NCBI GenBank assembly: GCA_964011675.1 | Contig: CAXGPR010000001.1 | Coordinates: 1 to 64,000, forward strand | DNA from: GCA-2693325 sp964011675 | GTDB taxonomy: Bacteria; Latescibacterota; UBA2968; UBA8231 | Length of the DNA stretch: 64,000 bases | Direction of reading: 5' to 3' | In this document: in pieces, positions 15,955 to 25,388 of the stretch | Layout: each line of letters opens with the position of its first letter | Numbering within the stretch: position 1 is the stretch's first letter | The notes under the pieces: generated by a model | What the model was told of the DNA's origin: nothing | The model's input: the letters and a program-made list of their open reading frames with translations, nothing else | Database searches by the model: none | Translations under genes and position numbers: made by a program

Positions 15955-15977
15955 AACAATTACTTACAGTAATTGTT
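15955..15977 (-). terminator. AT-rich hairpin downstream of the Gfo/Idh gene
   Basis: AACAATTAC and GTAATTGTT form a perfect 9-bp stem with a 5-base loop, and on minus a T-rich run follows. It lies about 90 bases after the stop of the oxidoreductase gene at 16069 and would separate it from the structured RNA. It could equally be an operator. Confidence 0.5.
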
Positions 15978-16068
15978 AGCCTTACTTTCCAAACGCTATA
16001 CATCGTTTTCACCTCAGCCACCTCGCAAAGCGATTGCCCCTGCATATACTAGACACCTAGCGCAGCGC

Positions 16069-17064
16069 CTAGCGAATTTGCACCGATACGGGCGCTCTAA
16101 CCTTAGCCGATTCCCAAGCCGCTTCCGTCAGTTCAATCACGCGCAGACCGCATTCGGGCGGCACCTGCACGACATCGCGGCCCAGAATGGCATCGACAAA
16201 ATTTCGATCGGGCGTTGTGCCCCCGGGCAGATTCGACACCTCGTATACTTCATTGCTATTCTGCGTCTTGTAGGCGATCTCGCCCTGGCGCATGTAAATA
16301 ACGGCTTTGCTGCCCCATATAGTGATATCTTCCCACATCCCACCCGTGGGTGAATTGCCCACCACAGAGACGTTGCCCAACGCTCCGTTGCGAAACCGCA
16401 GGCTCAGCGCCGAGTTAATATCCACCTCTGATTCGAAATTTTCCATATAGGCGTGCACCTGTTCGACTTCTAGACCGGTCATCCACAGCACAATATCAAG
16501 CAGGTGGCTGCCAGAATCGTTGAGCTGGCCACCGCCCGAAAGAGCTAGCTGCTGGCGCCATAAGCCCATTGTCCCGCGATACCAACCCTGATCCTGCAGC
16601 GCCGAGATAAATTGAATTTCACCTAGCTCCCCTGCCATAATCTGATTGCGCACATACCGGTATTGGGCCCCGAGATGCCGCTGGTAGGAAACCATGAGCA
16701 CCTTTCCGCTTTCCTCGGCCTTGGCAATTACCTGATGAGCGTGATCCACCGTGCACACCATGGGCTTCTCACTCAACACGTGCAGTCCCTTATCCAGCGA
16801 AGCCATAATCTGCTCAAAGTGCAGCGTATGCGGCGTCGAGATCTGAACCGCATCCATCTCGACACTGTCCAACATTTCCTTGTATTCCACAAAACGCGGC
16901 AGATGCTCTACGTCTTCCCCATAGTGTTCACAGGCCGCCTGTAGACTGCCTTCACTGCTGTCACATAGGGAAACCACTTCGCATTCACCCATTTCCAGAA
17001 CCCGACCTATATGGCCGCGGGCGTTGCCTCCACAGCCGATAAAACCCATTCGTATTGGTGCCAT
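16069..17064 (-). CDS. Gfo/Idh/MocA family oxidoreductase
   Basis: A 331-residue NAD(P)-dependent dehydrogenase of the sugar/inositol type. The Rossmann start is MGFIGCGGNARGHIGR, and the family's E-K-P motif is in LSEKPMVCT (about residue 95). The substrate-side His/Asp region is LNDSGSHLLDIVLWM. ATG 17064 is chosen because GAGGGAGA precedes it; the frame is open to 17091 but adds only nine poor residues. It is a single gene ending at an AT-rich hairpin. The neighbours (TIM barrel, MDR, SGNH) support a role in carbohydrate or polyol breakdown. Confidence 0.9.
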   Translation of the reverse strand: MAPIRMGFIGCGGNARGHIGRVLEMGECEVVSLCDSSEGSLQAACEHYGEDVEHLPRFVEYKEMLDSVEMDAVQISTPHTLHFEQIMASLDKGLHVLSEKPMVCTVDHAHQVIAKAEESGKVLMVSYQRHLGAQYRYVRNQIMAGELGEIQFISALQDQGWYRGTMGLWRQQLALSGGGQLNDSGSHLLDIVLWMTGLEVEQVHAYMENFESEVDINSALSLRFRNGALGNVSVVGNSPTGGMWEDITIWGSKAVIYMRQGEIAYKTQNSNEVYEVSNLPGGTTPDRNFVDAILGRDVVQVPPECGLRVIELTEAAWESAKVRAPVSVQIR

Positions 17065-17184
17065 TACCATCTCCCTCATTTGCTTGTCCACCGCTCGTAA
17101 TTAAACGGTGAGATTTTTATAACATAAGGGCCCGGCGCAGACGGGATGCGCTGCCCAACCGGAATTCCAACATTTGTAAAAAAG

Positions 17185-19107
17185 TCAGCGGACCTCTGCC
17201 CCGACCGCAATATCTCCGCTGGGTTCAACGAGAACCAAATTACCCTCTCCGTCGTCGGCGGCCAAAATCATGCCCTGAGAAACAATCCCGCGCAGTTTGG
17301 CCGGTTTGAGGTTGGCCACTAATACTACGCGACGTCCCACGAGATCCGCCGGCTGATACCACTGAGCAATACCGCTCACGACCGTGCGCTCTTCGTTCCC
17401 TACATCGAGGTGAAGCTTCAATAATTTATCGGCTTTTTCCACTTTTTCCGCCTCGATAACGCGCGCAACCCGAAGCGCAATTCGCGCAAAATCATCTATG
17501 CTGACTTCGTCGACCCGTGCTTCTTCTTTAACGGGAGGCGCCGGTTTTCCAGCAGCGTATCCTTGGCTTTTTTCCACTTCTTCTCGCTCTCTTTTAGGAA
17601 ATAGTATGTCTGCTTTTTTCGGTATTTGGGCCCCTGCAGGGGCCTGTCCCCACGTGCCCAGATCGGCGAAGGTATAATCATCAAGACCCAGATCCCGACG
17701 CACCTGTTGGGCCTTTCCCGGCATGGCCGGCTCTAGCAGTACCGACGCGACGCGCAGCCCTTCGACAATATTGTACAGAACGGTGCCGAGCCGGATGTGC
17801 TGATCTGGATCCTTGGCCAACTTCCACGGCTCTTCGTCGTTAAAATAGCGATTGAGGTGACGCACAAAGCGCATAACCTGCTCAAGAGCCTCAAAAAAAC
17901 GCAGTTGATCGACGAGCGGACGGACCCGACTCAAAAGTCCCTCGCCTTCTGCGATGACCGCGCGGTCGCGATCGCCCTGTTCCGGCGTCGGCAGCACGCC
18001 GTCCAAATGCCGGCCGAGCAGGGCGCGCACGCGCGACAAGAGGTTGCCCAAATCATTGGCCAAATCCGCATTATAGCGCTCAACGAGCATCGCCTCTCCA
18101 ACCGCGCTATCCTGGCCATAGACCGTATCCTTCAGCAAGTAGTAACGCAGGGCGTCTGCACCGTAGGCTTCGGCCAGTTGAAAGGGGTCTACGACATTGC
18201 CCAAAGTCTTACTCATCTTCTGCCCATCGGGCCCCATTAGGAACCCACCAACGTTGAGATGCTGATAGACTGTAAGCTCTGCAGCTCGAAGCATTGTGGG
18301 CCAAAACACTGCATGGGCCTTGAGGATATCTTTTCCGATTAAATGCTGAGCGACGGGCCAATAGCGGGCAAACTTGTCGCCGTCGGGCATCTCAAGCGCC
18401 GATACGTAATTAATGAGCGCGTCAAACCAAACATACGTTACATGCTTACCATCCCACGGCAGTTCAATACCCCACGGCACGCGCTCTTTGGGACGAGAAA
18501 TAGACAGGTCTCCAATAGACTCAGACAGCATGCTTAGCACTTCGTTGCGGTAGCCCTCGGGGCGAATAAAATCAGGATGGGTTTCGATGTGCTCAAGCAG
18601 CCATGCCCGATAGTTTTCCATGCGAAAAAAGTAGTTCCCCTCGCGCCGCTTCTCTGGCTCACTCCGATGGTCCGAGCACATTCCATTAACCAGCTCTTTA
18701 TCCGTCATAAACCGCTCACAGCCGACGCAGTAGAGCCCTTCGTATTCGTCGTAGTATATGTCGCCCTTGTCGTATACTTTCTGCAAGACCGAGCGCACGA
18801 CTTCTTTGTGGCGCTCCTCCGTCGTGCGTATAAAATCGTCGTTGGCCACCGCTAGGGCATCCCACGCATCGCGAAAGCGTTGACTTATACGATCGCAGAA
18901 AGCCTGAGAATCGACCCCTGCTGCTCGTGCGGCTTGAAAAATCTTCTCGCCGTGTTCGTCTGTGCCGGTTAAATAATAGGCGTCGGCCCCGTCGAGCTGG
19001 TAAAACCGCTTGAGAAAATCGCCAACGACAGTAGTGTACGCGTGACCTATATGCGGCTCGGCGTTGACGTAGTAAATCGGAGTTGAAACGTAGAAAGGCC
19101 GGGTCAT
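17185..19107 (-). CDS. metG: Methionyl-tRNA synthetase
   Basis: Class I aminoacyl-tRNA synthetase that charges methionine, 640 residues. The ATP motifs are HIGH (AEPHIGHAYTT) and KMSKS as DGQKMSKTLGN. The zinc knuckle reads CVGC...CSDH, the variant ending in His that some MetG proteins have. Past the anticodon domain there is a linker rich in Glu/Lys (about 500-530). A C-terminal Trbp111-like tRNA-binding domain follows (FARIALRVARVIEAEKV ... KLRGIVSQGMILAA), as in long MetG forms. GGAGATGCT precedes the ATG. Confidence 0.98.
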   Translation of the reverse strand: MTRPFYVSTPIYYVNAEPHIGHAYTTVVGDFLKRFYQLDGADAYYLTGTDEHGEKIFQAARAAGVDSQAFCDRISQRFRDAWDALAVANDDFIRTTEERHKEVVRSVLQKVYDKGDIYYDEYEGLYCVGCERFMTDKELVNGMCSDHRSEPEKRREGNYFFRMENYRAWLLEHIETHPDFIRPEGYRNEVLSMLSESIGDLSISRPKERVPWGIELPWDGKHVTYVWFDALINYVSALEMPDGDKFARYWPVAQHLIGKDILKAHAVFWPTMLRAAELTVYQHLNVGGFLMGPDGQKMSKTLGNVVDPFQLAEAYGADALRYYLLKDTVYGQDSAVGEAMLVERYNADLANDLGNLLSRVRALLGRHLDGVLPTPEQGDRDRAVIAEGEGLLSRVRPLVDQLRFFEALEQVMRFVRHLNRYFNDEEPWKLAKDPDQHIRLGTVLYNIVEGLRVASVLLEPAMPGKAQQVRRDLGLDDYTFADLGTWGQAPAGAQIPKKADILFPKREREEVEKSQGYAAGKPAPPVKEEARVDEVSIDDFARIALRVARVIEAEKVEKADKLLKLHLDVGNEERTVVSGIAQWYQPADLVGRRVVLVANLKPAKLRGIVSQGMILAADDGEGNLVLVEPSGDIAVGAEVR

Positions 19108-19173
19108 AGCATCTCCAAAATGACGGATTGATACATTAGATGATAAAAGCTAACGCGACGGCGAGCAACGCCA

Positions 19174-20349
19174 TCAAATCAGCAAGATAGGCGCGCGCTG
19201 CACCGGCGTCGTAACGCGGGGCCCAGCCTTGGGGTCCACGTAAACGTCAATCTCTAAGCGCACGCCAAACTCGGGCAAGTAAACCCCGGGCTCAACTGAG
19301 AAGCCTGTGCCCGGCAAAATCTCACGTGCATCGCGCGTCTCGTAGTCATCCAAATTCGCACCCAGTGCGTGAATAGTCGGACCAGGGCCCAGGCTGTGAC
19401 CGGTTCGATGGACAAAATAAGCGCCATATCCAGCCGCTTCAATGTAATCGCGCGCGATGCGATCTAGCTCCCAACCGCGCACAGTCTCAGACGCGCTCCA
19501 AGCCGTTTGCACGCGTTCGACAACTAGGTCTCGCGCCTCTTTGACCGCGCTAAAGACGCGGGCATGTACTTCTGGCACCTCAGATCCGGCGTAGGCTACC
19601 CAAGTCATATCTGCGAAGGGATAGGCCTCTCCAGGACGGCGCCCCCACAAGTCAATGAGTATCCAATCGCCTCGTTTAATGGTTGCGCATAGTCCCTCTT
19701 GTGGCGCATAATGGGGATCGCCGCTGTGTTCGTTCACTGCGACAATAGGGTGATGGCCTATTTCCAAGCCGCGCCCGGTGAGAGCCGCCGCGACCCATTG
19801 CTGCACCTCATATTCGGTCGGATTGACGTGCTTCTCTAAGCTCTCGCGTATATATTCAAACGCCTCATCTTTAACCATTGCCACCTGCGCGCAGGCCTCC
19901 TCGTGCGCCGTCACGGCTTCCTCTTCCCATGTAGCCAAAGCAACCTGACACAGGTCTGCCGAAGGGACGACTTCGACGCCTAAAGAGCGCACGAGATCCA
20001 ACGTGCCACCATCAACCCAAGAAAGGCCGGGCAGTTCCCCCCCCGGATAGTATTCCATCGCCACGCGACGCACGTCCTCAACAGAGGCTGCCAGCCCTGC
20101 AACGAGTTCCTGCCGGCTCGCATAGTGCCCTACGGAAAATCCCAAGCCTTCCAGTGCAGCTGGCTCAACCCTCGACCCCAGCGCTCTTGGCGTGCCCTCC
20201 TGCAGGACACACAGAAAAACGCGCCGCGTCGTCTTGCGCTTCTCTCCTACCAGCTGCCAGAAAACGGGATTCGAACCGCGAAAATCATAGAGCAGCCAAG
20301 CGTCAATTTCTCGCTCGCGCATTGCCTGCTGTACCGCCTTCCATTCCAT
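19174..20349 (-). CDS. M24 family metallopeptidase (Xaa-Pro aminopeptidase-like)
   Basis: A 391-residue peptidase of the pita-bread fold with an N-terminal creatinase-like domain (about 1-140). All five metal ligands can be placed: Asp in LIDLWGRR, Asp in PFADMTW, His in HRTGHSLGPGPT, Glu in SVEPGVYLPEFG and Glu in RLEIDVYV. It would remove N-terminal residues next to proline, or act on small amide substrates. No signal peptide is visible, so it is cytoplasmic. It lies just downstream of the UvrA-family gene on the same strand. Confidence 0.88.
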   Translation of the reverse strand: MEWKAVQQAMREREIDAWLLYDFRGSNPVFWQLVGEKRKTTRRVFLCVLQEGTPRALGSRVEPAALEGLGFSVGHYASRQELVAGLAASVEDVRRVAMEYYPGGELPGLSWVDGGTLDLVRSLGVEVVPSADLCQVALATWEEEAVTAHEEACAQVAMVKDEAFEYIRESLEKHVNPTEYEVQQWVAAALTGRGLEIGHHPIVAVNEHSGDPHYAPQEGLCATIKRGDWILIDLWGRRPGEAYPFADMTWVAYAGSEVPEVHARVFSAVKEARDLVVERVQTAWSASETVRGWELDRIARDYIEAAGYGAYFVHRTGHSLGPGPTIHALGANLDDYETRDAREILPGTGFSVEPGVYLPEFGVRLEIDVYVDPKAGPRVTTPVQRAPILLI

Positions 20350-20433
20350 ACCTAGTACGCTTCCCTGCTCTATTTATTGAATCTCATATACGTGCACTGC
20401 CATGGGCCATAGACCATCTGCAGCACCGCATAA

Positions 20434-23208
20434 TTAACCCGAGCGGTCTAGCTCCTCGAAATAGGATCGCAGATAGGTCCCGGTATGCGACGCCTCTATG
20501 TAGGCTACCGTGCGGGGGATCCCCGCTGCCACAACCCGCCCACCTGTGGCACCCCCTTCCGGACCCAAATCGATCAGCCAGTCAACCGCAGCCAAAAACT
20601 CAATGTGGTGCTCAACCACGATGACGGTGTTGCCCTCGTCTACGAGGCGCTGCAAGAGATGCTGTAGCAGGCGGACATCTTCAAGGTGCAGGCCCGTTGT
20701 CGGCTCATCTAGCACATACAGCGTCTCTCCCTGCCGCGGACGACCTAGCTCTGCTGCCAGCTTAATGCGCTGCGCCTCACCGCCCGAGAAGCTCGTCGCC
20801 TCTTGGCCGAGTCGTAGATAGCCCAAGCCCACATCGGCCAGCATCTCCAGCCGACGCGACACGTCGGGCACGACGTCAAAAAACGCACGCGCCTCGTCAA
20901 CGCTCATTGCCAACACGTCTGCTATATGCCGGTCGCGAAAACACACGTCTAAGACCTCACTCCGATAGCGCAGGCCGCCGCAGCTCCTGCATTCGCCCCC
21001 TGCGTACGCTCCCTGCTGGCTCGCGCGCATCCCGCTTCCGGCGCAAACCTCACAGGCGCCTTGAGGTGCGTTGAAGCTGAAATGAGAGGGCGTATAAGCG
21101 CGCATACGGGCCACGGGCAGTTCGGCATAAAGCCGTCGAATTGGGGACAGCAAGCCGGTGTAGGTCGCCGCATTGGAGCGGCGAGAGCGGCCCATTGGTC
21201 GCTGGTCTACACCAACGACACGCCCTAAGCGCTCGTTCCCCTCGATTGATTGATAGGCCAACGGCCTGCGTTCTCCACCCTGCAGCTGAGCCGCCAGCAG
21301 AGGATAGAGCGTTTCGTGCACGAGAGAGCTCTTGCCTGACCCGGATACGCCGCTGACCCCCACCAAATTGCCCAGCGGAAATTGCACCTCGTCAACCTGC
21401 AGGTTATGCCCCCGCGCCCCGCACAGCCGCAGCCAGCCCCGCTCTCCAACAGCGCGCGTGCAGCCTTCTTCAATGCGCTGTAAACCCCGCATGTAGCGTA
21501 GCGTAAGCGAATCGCCAAGCGCCACCGACTCGGGCGGACCGTTGGCAACGACTCGGCCACCCAATTCACCCGCACCGGGTCCCATATCGACGAGCCAGTC
21601 CGCCCGCGAGACAAGCAGCCGATCGTGATCAACCACCAGCACCGAATTGCCGGCGTCGCGCAGCTGCTCTAAGGCCCCAGCGAGCAGATCCGCGTCGCGC
21701 GCGTGCAGTCCCGCACTGGGCTCGTCAAGCACGTAAAGCATCTGAGTCATACTCGACTCCAGTGCAGCGGCCAAGCGCAGTCTCTGACCCTCACCGCTGG
21801 AAAGAGACGAAGCACTCCGACCCAGCGTTAGATACCCAATCCCCAGCTGTTGAAGAACACGTAGCCGAGCACTGAGATAGCCGCAAATCTGTTGGCCGGC
21901 GGCCGCGCGCACACCGGCAAATTCCAAGGCATCGACAAAGCGCAGGGCCTCGTCTATTGTTTTTGCGTTGAACTGCCCCATATGCAGACCATCGACCTCT
22001 ACCGCCAGCGCTTCGGGACGCAGACGCTGCCCCCTGCAGTCGGCACAGTTGGCATCCTCAAGCCGCGCTTCCAGCCAGTCCAATTCGCCGTCTTTTGCCT
22101 TGGCGGCTATTTGTTCTAACAGGCGGCGCAAACCGACAAATCGCGGGCGACTAGAACTCCCCGTCCACAGCAGATCCCGCACTTTGACAGGCCAATCCGC
22201 CAGCGGCGCATCTATATCCACTTCCCCCTTCGCACAGAAGACCTCCACTTTAGACCGCAACTTGCCCTGAGAGAAATCCTGCCACAACGGCCCAATGGCC
22301 TCTTCTATGCTAAGTGTCCAGCCGTCAAAAATCCGCTCCGCGCTTAGCCCAGTGCGAGTACCAAGCCCGCGGCATGTTGGGCAGGCCCCGTGCGCGCTGT
22401 TAAACGAGAATAGCGCCAAATCAACAGAGGTGAAGGGCGTTCCGCACGCGGCACATGCGGGCTCTACGGAAAAGTGTTTATCTTCCACAGGTCCCAAAGG
22501 TGCGAGAACGACCTGTCCACAGGCCATTTCCAATGCGGCCTGTAGCGACCCATGCAGACGCCGAGCAGACTCTGGTTTCACCACGAGTCGGTCCACAACG
22601 ATCTCAATGCGCACGCCCGGACGCAGCAGTTCGGGATCGACCTCTTCGAGCAAAACCTCTTCACCTTCAAGGCGGAGTCGGCGATAGCCCGAACGGTCGA
22701 TCCACTCTAACACATCTGGCCCCGCACGCGTATTCCCTACGCGGCGCGGCGCCAGAACCAATAGACGCGTTCCCTCGGGTAAGCCAAGTGCAGTCTCATA
22801 AACCTCATCAAAGCGATGCGACTGCACGGGTGCTCCGCACTGGAGACAATGCGGTTGGCCAAAGCGGGCATATAATAGGCGAGCGTAGTCGTGTAAACCG
22901 GACAGGCTCGCCACAGTGGAACGCGGATTGGCACTAGTCACTCCCTGCTTAAGCAGTAGTGCCGGAGCCAAGCCCTCTAAGCGAGCCACGCGGGGGGGAC
23001 TCATTTCGCGCCACAGCACACCTCTGTCGGCTTCTAAGGCCGCCGTAAAACGCCGCTGCGCCTCCCGGTATATCACATCATATACCAGCGAAGACTTACC
23101 CGACCCAGAAACGCCGCTAACGGCAACCCACTGCCCATGTGGCACGTCTAAGTCAATGGAGCGTAAGTTATTTTCAGTAGCGCCGCGAATGCGCACATGT
23201 CCATTCAC
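20434..23208 (-). CDS. UvrA-family excinuclease ATPase, probably a UvrA paralogue
   Basis: A 924-residue protein with two ABC ATPase modules. Walker A GVSGSGKSS occurs near residue 35 and again in the second half. The zinc modules are CAACG...CPTC and CEVC...CRSC, the latter with a 17-residue loop that is shorter than in E. coli UvrA. The second signature is normal (FSGGEAQRIKLAAEL); the first reads LSSGEGQRLRLAAAL instead of the usual LSGGE. Walker B parts are LYVLDEPSAGLH and LYVLDEPTTGLH. The N-terminus differs from housekeeping UvrA. It may be a UvrA2-type repair or resistance ATPase. The start is GTG 23208 after AAGG. Confidence 0.87.
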   Translation of the reverse strand: MNGHVRIRGATENNLRSIDLDVPHGQWVAVSGVSGSGKSSLVYDVIYREAQRRFTAALEADRGVLWREMSPPRVARLEGLAPALLLKQGVTSANPRSTVASLSGLHDYARLLYARFGQPHCLQCGAPVQSHRFDEVYETALGLPEGTRLLVLAPRRVGNTRAGPDVLEWIDRSGYRRLRLEGEEVLLEEVDPELLRPGVRIEIVVDRLVVKPESARRLHGSLQAALEMACGQVVLAPLGPVEDKHFSVEPACAACGTPFTSVDLALFSFNSAHGACPTCRGLGTRTGLSAERIFDGWTLSIEEAIGPLWQDFSQGKLRSKVEVFCAKGEVDIDAPLADWPVKVRDLLWTGSSSRPRFVGLRRLLEQIAAKAKDGELDWLEARLEDANCADCRGQRLRPEALAVEVDGLHMGQFNAKTIDEALRFVDALEFAGVRAAAGQQICGYLSARLRVLQQLGIGYLTLGRSASSLSSGEGQRLRLAAALESSMTQMLYVLDEPSAGLHARDADLLAGALEQLRDAGNSVLVVDHDRLLVSRADWLVDMGPGAGELGGRVVANGPPESVALGDSLTLRYMRGLQRIEEGCTRAVGERGWLRLCGARGHNLQVDEVQFPLGNLVGVSGVSGSGKSSLVHETLYPLLAAQLQGGERRPLAYQSIEGNERLGRVVGVDQRPMGRSRRSNAATYTGLLSPIRRLYAELPVARMRAYTPSHFSFNAPQGACEVCAGSGMRASQQGAYAGGECRSCGGLRYRSEVLDVCFRDRHIADVLAMSVDEARAFFDVVPDVSRRLEMLADVGLGYLRLGQEATSFSGGEAQRIKLAAELGRPRQGETLYVLDEPTTGLHLEDVRLLQHLLQRLVDEGNTVIVVEHHIEFLAAVDWLIDLGPEGGATGGRVVAAGIPRTVAYIEASHTGTYLRSYFEELDRSG

Positions 23209-23230
23209 GATGTAACCTTCACTTTTCTAC

Positions 23231-23259
23231 TTGACAATATGACGAGGTCATATTTACTA
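23231..23259 (+). promoter_or_regulatory. Promoter with palindromic operator filling the spacer
   Basis: TTGACA (23231-23236) and TTACTA (23254-23259) are 17 bases apart. The spacer is itself a perfect inverted repeat, ATATGAC-GAG-GTCATAT. A dimeric repressor bound there would block the promoter. The site lies between the divergent UvrA-family and cytochrome c genes, so either or both could be controlled. Confidence 0.5.
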
Positions 23260-23407
23260 AAAGCATGCCATCATGAGGAAAAATATTCTTCCTTTTCTAA
23301 GAGCTGAACATACTTCAACACATGGAAAGCAGGTAGCGGGGCAGACAACAATTGGCATTAATATTGCTTCAATCATCTCGGAGGTTCATTCTACTTTGTG
23401 TGAAAGT

Positions 23408-24181
23408 ATGTATATTACAAAAAAGTGTATGCGCAAAACGATGATTACTGGGGTAATTGTGCTGCTTGGATTGCCTTCTTTCGCTCAAATGACCATTACG
23501 GGGACTTCTGAAGCCGGCCGACGTTTATTTTACTCGCCTGCAATTAGCACGAACGGCCTATCCTGTGCTCACTGTCACACCGACTTTAACGAAAAAACGC
23601 ATAATGATGGTCTCATAAGAGCCGGTCACAGTCTGTTTAATGCCTACTATCGAACAACTTGGTGGGGCAAGAATCCGGAAGCCCCTGATGCCTACGCCAC
23701 TATTGACGAAGCGGCTGTGGTGTGCGTGTTGCATTACATGCGCAACAAAGACAAGCTAACGGCCCAACAACAGCTGGATCTGAGAGCATATTTGAAGTCG
23801 ATTTCTCGGCGTGTTTTGGAAACACCTCTAGCCCTAGCACCTGCAGCTGACCCGACAGGCGAGTATAAAGGGTTTGAAGGGGGCAATCGCTTGAGTGGTA
23901 AAGAGCTATTCTATGCGGCCTGCCACAGCTGCCACCCCAACGGCAATGCGGGCATTGCCCCCAAACCGCTGGCCCGCGACCAGAAACCTGCTTACTACGC
24001 TCGCGTTATCCGAGAGGGCGATGGCTTGGGCTCCGTTCTCTCTGGAATAGACCCCAATGCATATATCTTTAAGGACGGCCGATTCGGGCCGTTTTTCGGG
24101 GCAGATCGACTCAGCGATGCGGAGATCCGCGATATAATCGCCTATATTAAGAGCCTTCCTCCATCCCCGCTCGCAGACTGA
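23408..24181 (+). CDS. Exported di-haem cytochrome c family protein
   Basis: An exported electron-transfer protein with two haem c sites, CAHCH and CHSCH. The N-terminus has a Lys-rich start and the hydrophobic stretch ITGVIVLLGLPSFA, a likely signal peptide. ATG 23408 gives 257 residues and suits that signal; 23273, TTG 23396 and ATG 23429 are alternatives. The segment between the haems (VVCVLHYMRNKDKLT) and the C-terminal ELRDIIAYIKSL-like end resemble cytochrome c domains. The partner is unknown. It overlaps the convergent phosphatidyltransferase gene by 35 bases. Confidence 0.82.
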   Translation: MYITKKCMRKTMITGVIVLLGLPSFAQMTITGTSEAGRRLFYSPAISTNGLSCAHCHTDFNEKTHNDGLIRAGHSLFNAYYRTTWWGKNPEAPDAYATIDEAAVVCVLHYMRNKDKLTAQQQLDLRAYLKSISRRVLETPLALAPAADPTGEYKGFEGGNRLSGKELFYAACHSCHPNGNAGIAPKPLARDQKPAYYARVIREGDGLGSVLSGIDPNAYIFKDGRFGPFFGADRLSDAEIRDIIAYIKSLPPSPLAD

Positions 24182-25388
24182 ACACAACCCAGACAAAACG
24201 CACTAGGTGGAAACAAAACGTCGCCCCCATCCACGCCATGAGCGCGTAAAAGCTCACCTCTAGTTGGCCGCACAACGCCCCCACCGTGAGTAATAGCAGT
24301 GCGACGTTACGCCGTGCTGCAACTAGGTGGAAAAGCACATCCACGGGCCGATAATCAAACAGTTCTCTCCCCACCCACTTCTTAAACAACCCGCTACATA
24401 TCTTATCCGCTAAAAAGAGCACTGTAAGTAGCCAAGTAGCAAGTACAACCAATTCTCCTGCAAGTAGATCTCCGCCACTCAGGTTCCATCCTGTTGCTAG
24501 GAACCACAGGCCCAGTCCCGGCATGGCAGCCACGTGTTCAAAATCGCCCATCGCATCGCTTAAATGAAGACGTAGACGTGCCAACTTTCCGTCGACCGAA
24601 TCGAGGATAACCCCGCACCAGGCCAAAGCCAAACCCGCTCCTGCATAACCCCAGGCAATCAGTGGACTCGCGCCCCACACGCAAAGCACAGACAGCACGG
24701 TATACAAGTTGGGCGCAGTAGTTCCGCTTGAGAGACGACGAGTAATCCAGCGTACGAGATGATAATAACCATAGCGCGCGATACCATCGATCGCGCCTTT
24801 AAACGTTCTTCTATACATCAGATGATCTACGGTCCGCACATTTTCTTCGGCGCGCAAATGGTATATGTAGGCGGGCATGTGCAAACGCAGCGACGCTACG
24901 TATGGATTGAGATCAGACGTCGAACAGCTAGCCAGATGGTCTGTCGCCCAAGTCAACGCCTCATTCCAATTCGTAGCCTGCTCGGCGAGTTGGCCAGCCT
25001 CTGACTGCGATAGGAATAGAGTTCCACGCGCGCCCTGCCTCACGGCGTGTCCACTACCCCGCTCTACTAGATAATCCAATACTCGACCGTCGTAAACGGC
25101 ATCTCCAGACAGGAAAATAAGCCCCCCATCTGCCCGATCAAACCGAGAGAATATTTCGCAGCCCGCGACGACTTCTACCGTCTCAATTTCCACTTGGTAG
25201 AGTTGATGGAAATCAGGACGTACAACCGTAACAAGGTCTGTAGTCTGATGGGTCGTAAAGAGGCGAAAATACACACAGCCCCGCAGCGCCATCTCCCGCA
25301 CTTGCCGCTCGACAAGCGTCATGCCCCACAACTGCCGACCGGCTGAAACTTCGGTCGCGTCAATCCACACCTGCGGCCGCGTCATCAT
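24147..25388 (-). CDS. CDP-alcohol phosphatidyltransferase-like membrane protein, active-site motif degenerate
   Basis: A 413-residue protein with an N-terminal ~190-residue domain that looks like a worn nucleotidyltransferase fold. It is followed by a membrane domain of the CDP-alcohol phosphatidyltransferase family. The family motif is D-x2-D-G-x2-A-R-x8-G-x3-D-x3-D. Here DSVDGKLAR is kept, but the later Gly, Asp and catalytic Asp positions read Met, Glu and Ala. It may be inactive or have altered chemistry. Its start overlaps the stop of the upstream nucleotidyltransferase gene (ATGA), so the two are probably translated together. Confidence 0.72.
   Translation of the reverse strand: MMTRPQVWIDATEVSAGRQLWGMTLVERQVREMALRGCVYFRLFTTHQTTDLVTVVRPDFHQLYQVEIETVEVVAGCEIFSRFDRADGGLIFLSGDAVYDGRVLDYLVERGSGHAVRQGARGTLFLSQSEAGQLAEQATNWNEALTWATDHLASCSTSDLNPYVASLRLHMPAYIYHLRAEENVRTVDHLMYRRTFKGAIDGIARYGYYHLVRWITRRLSSGTTAPNLYTVLSVLCVWGASPLIAWGYAGAGLALAWCGVILDSVDGKLARLRLHLSDAMGDFEHVAAMPGLGLWFLATGWNLSGGDLLAGELVVLATWLLTVLFLADKICSGLFKKWVGRELFDYRPVDVLFHLVAARRNVALLLLTVGALCGQLEVSFYALMAWMGATFCFHLVRFVWVVFSLRAGMEEGS

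Noticed and set aside
17797..18240. Plus-strand frame of 147 codons
   Set aside because: Antisense shadow of metG without ribosome site or family match.
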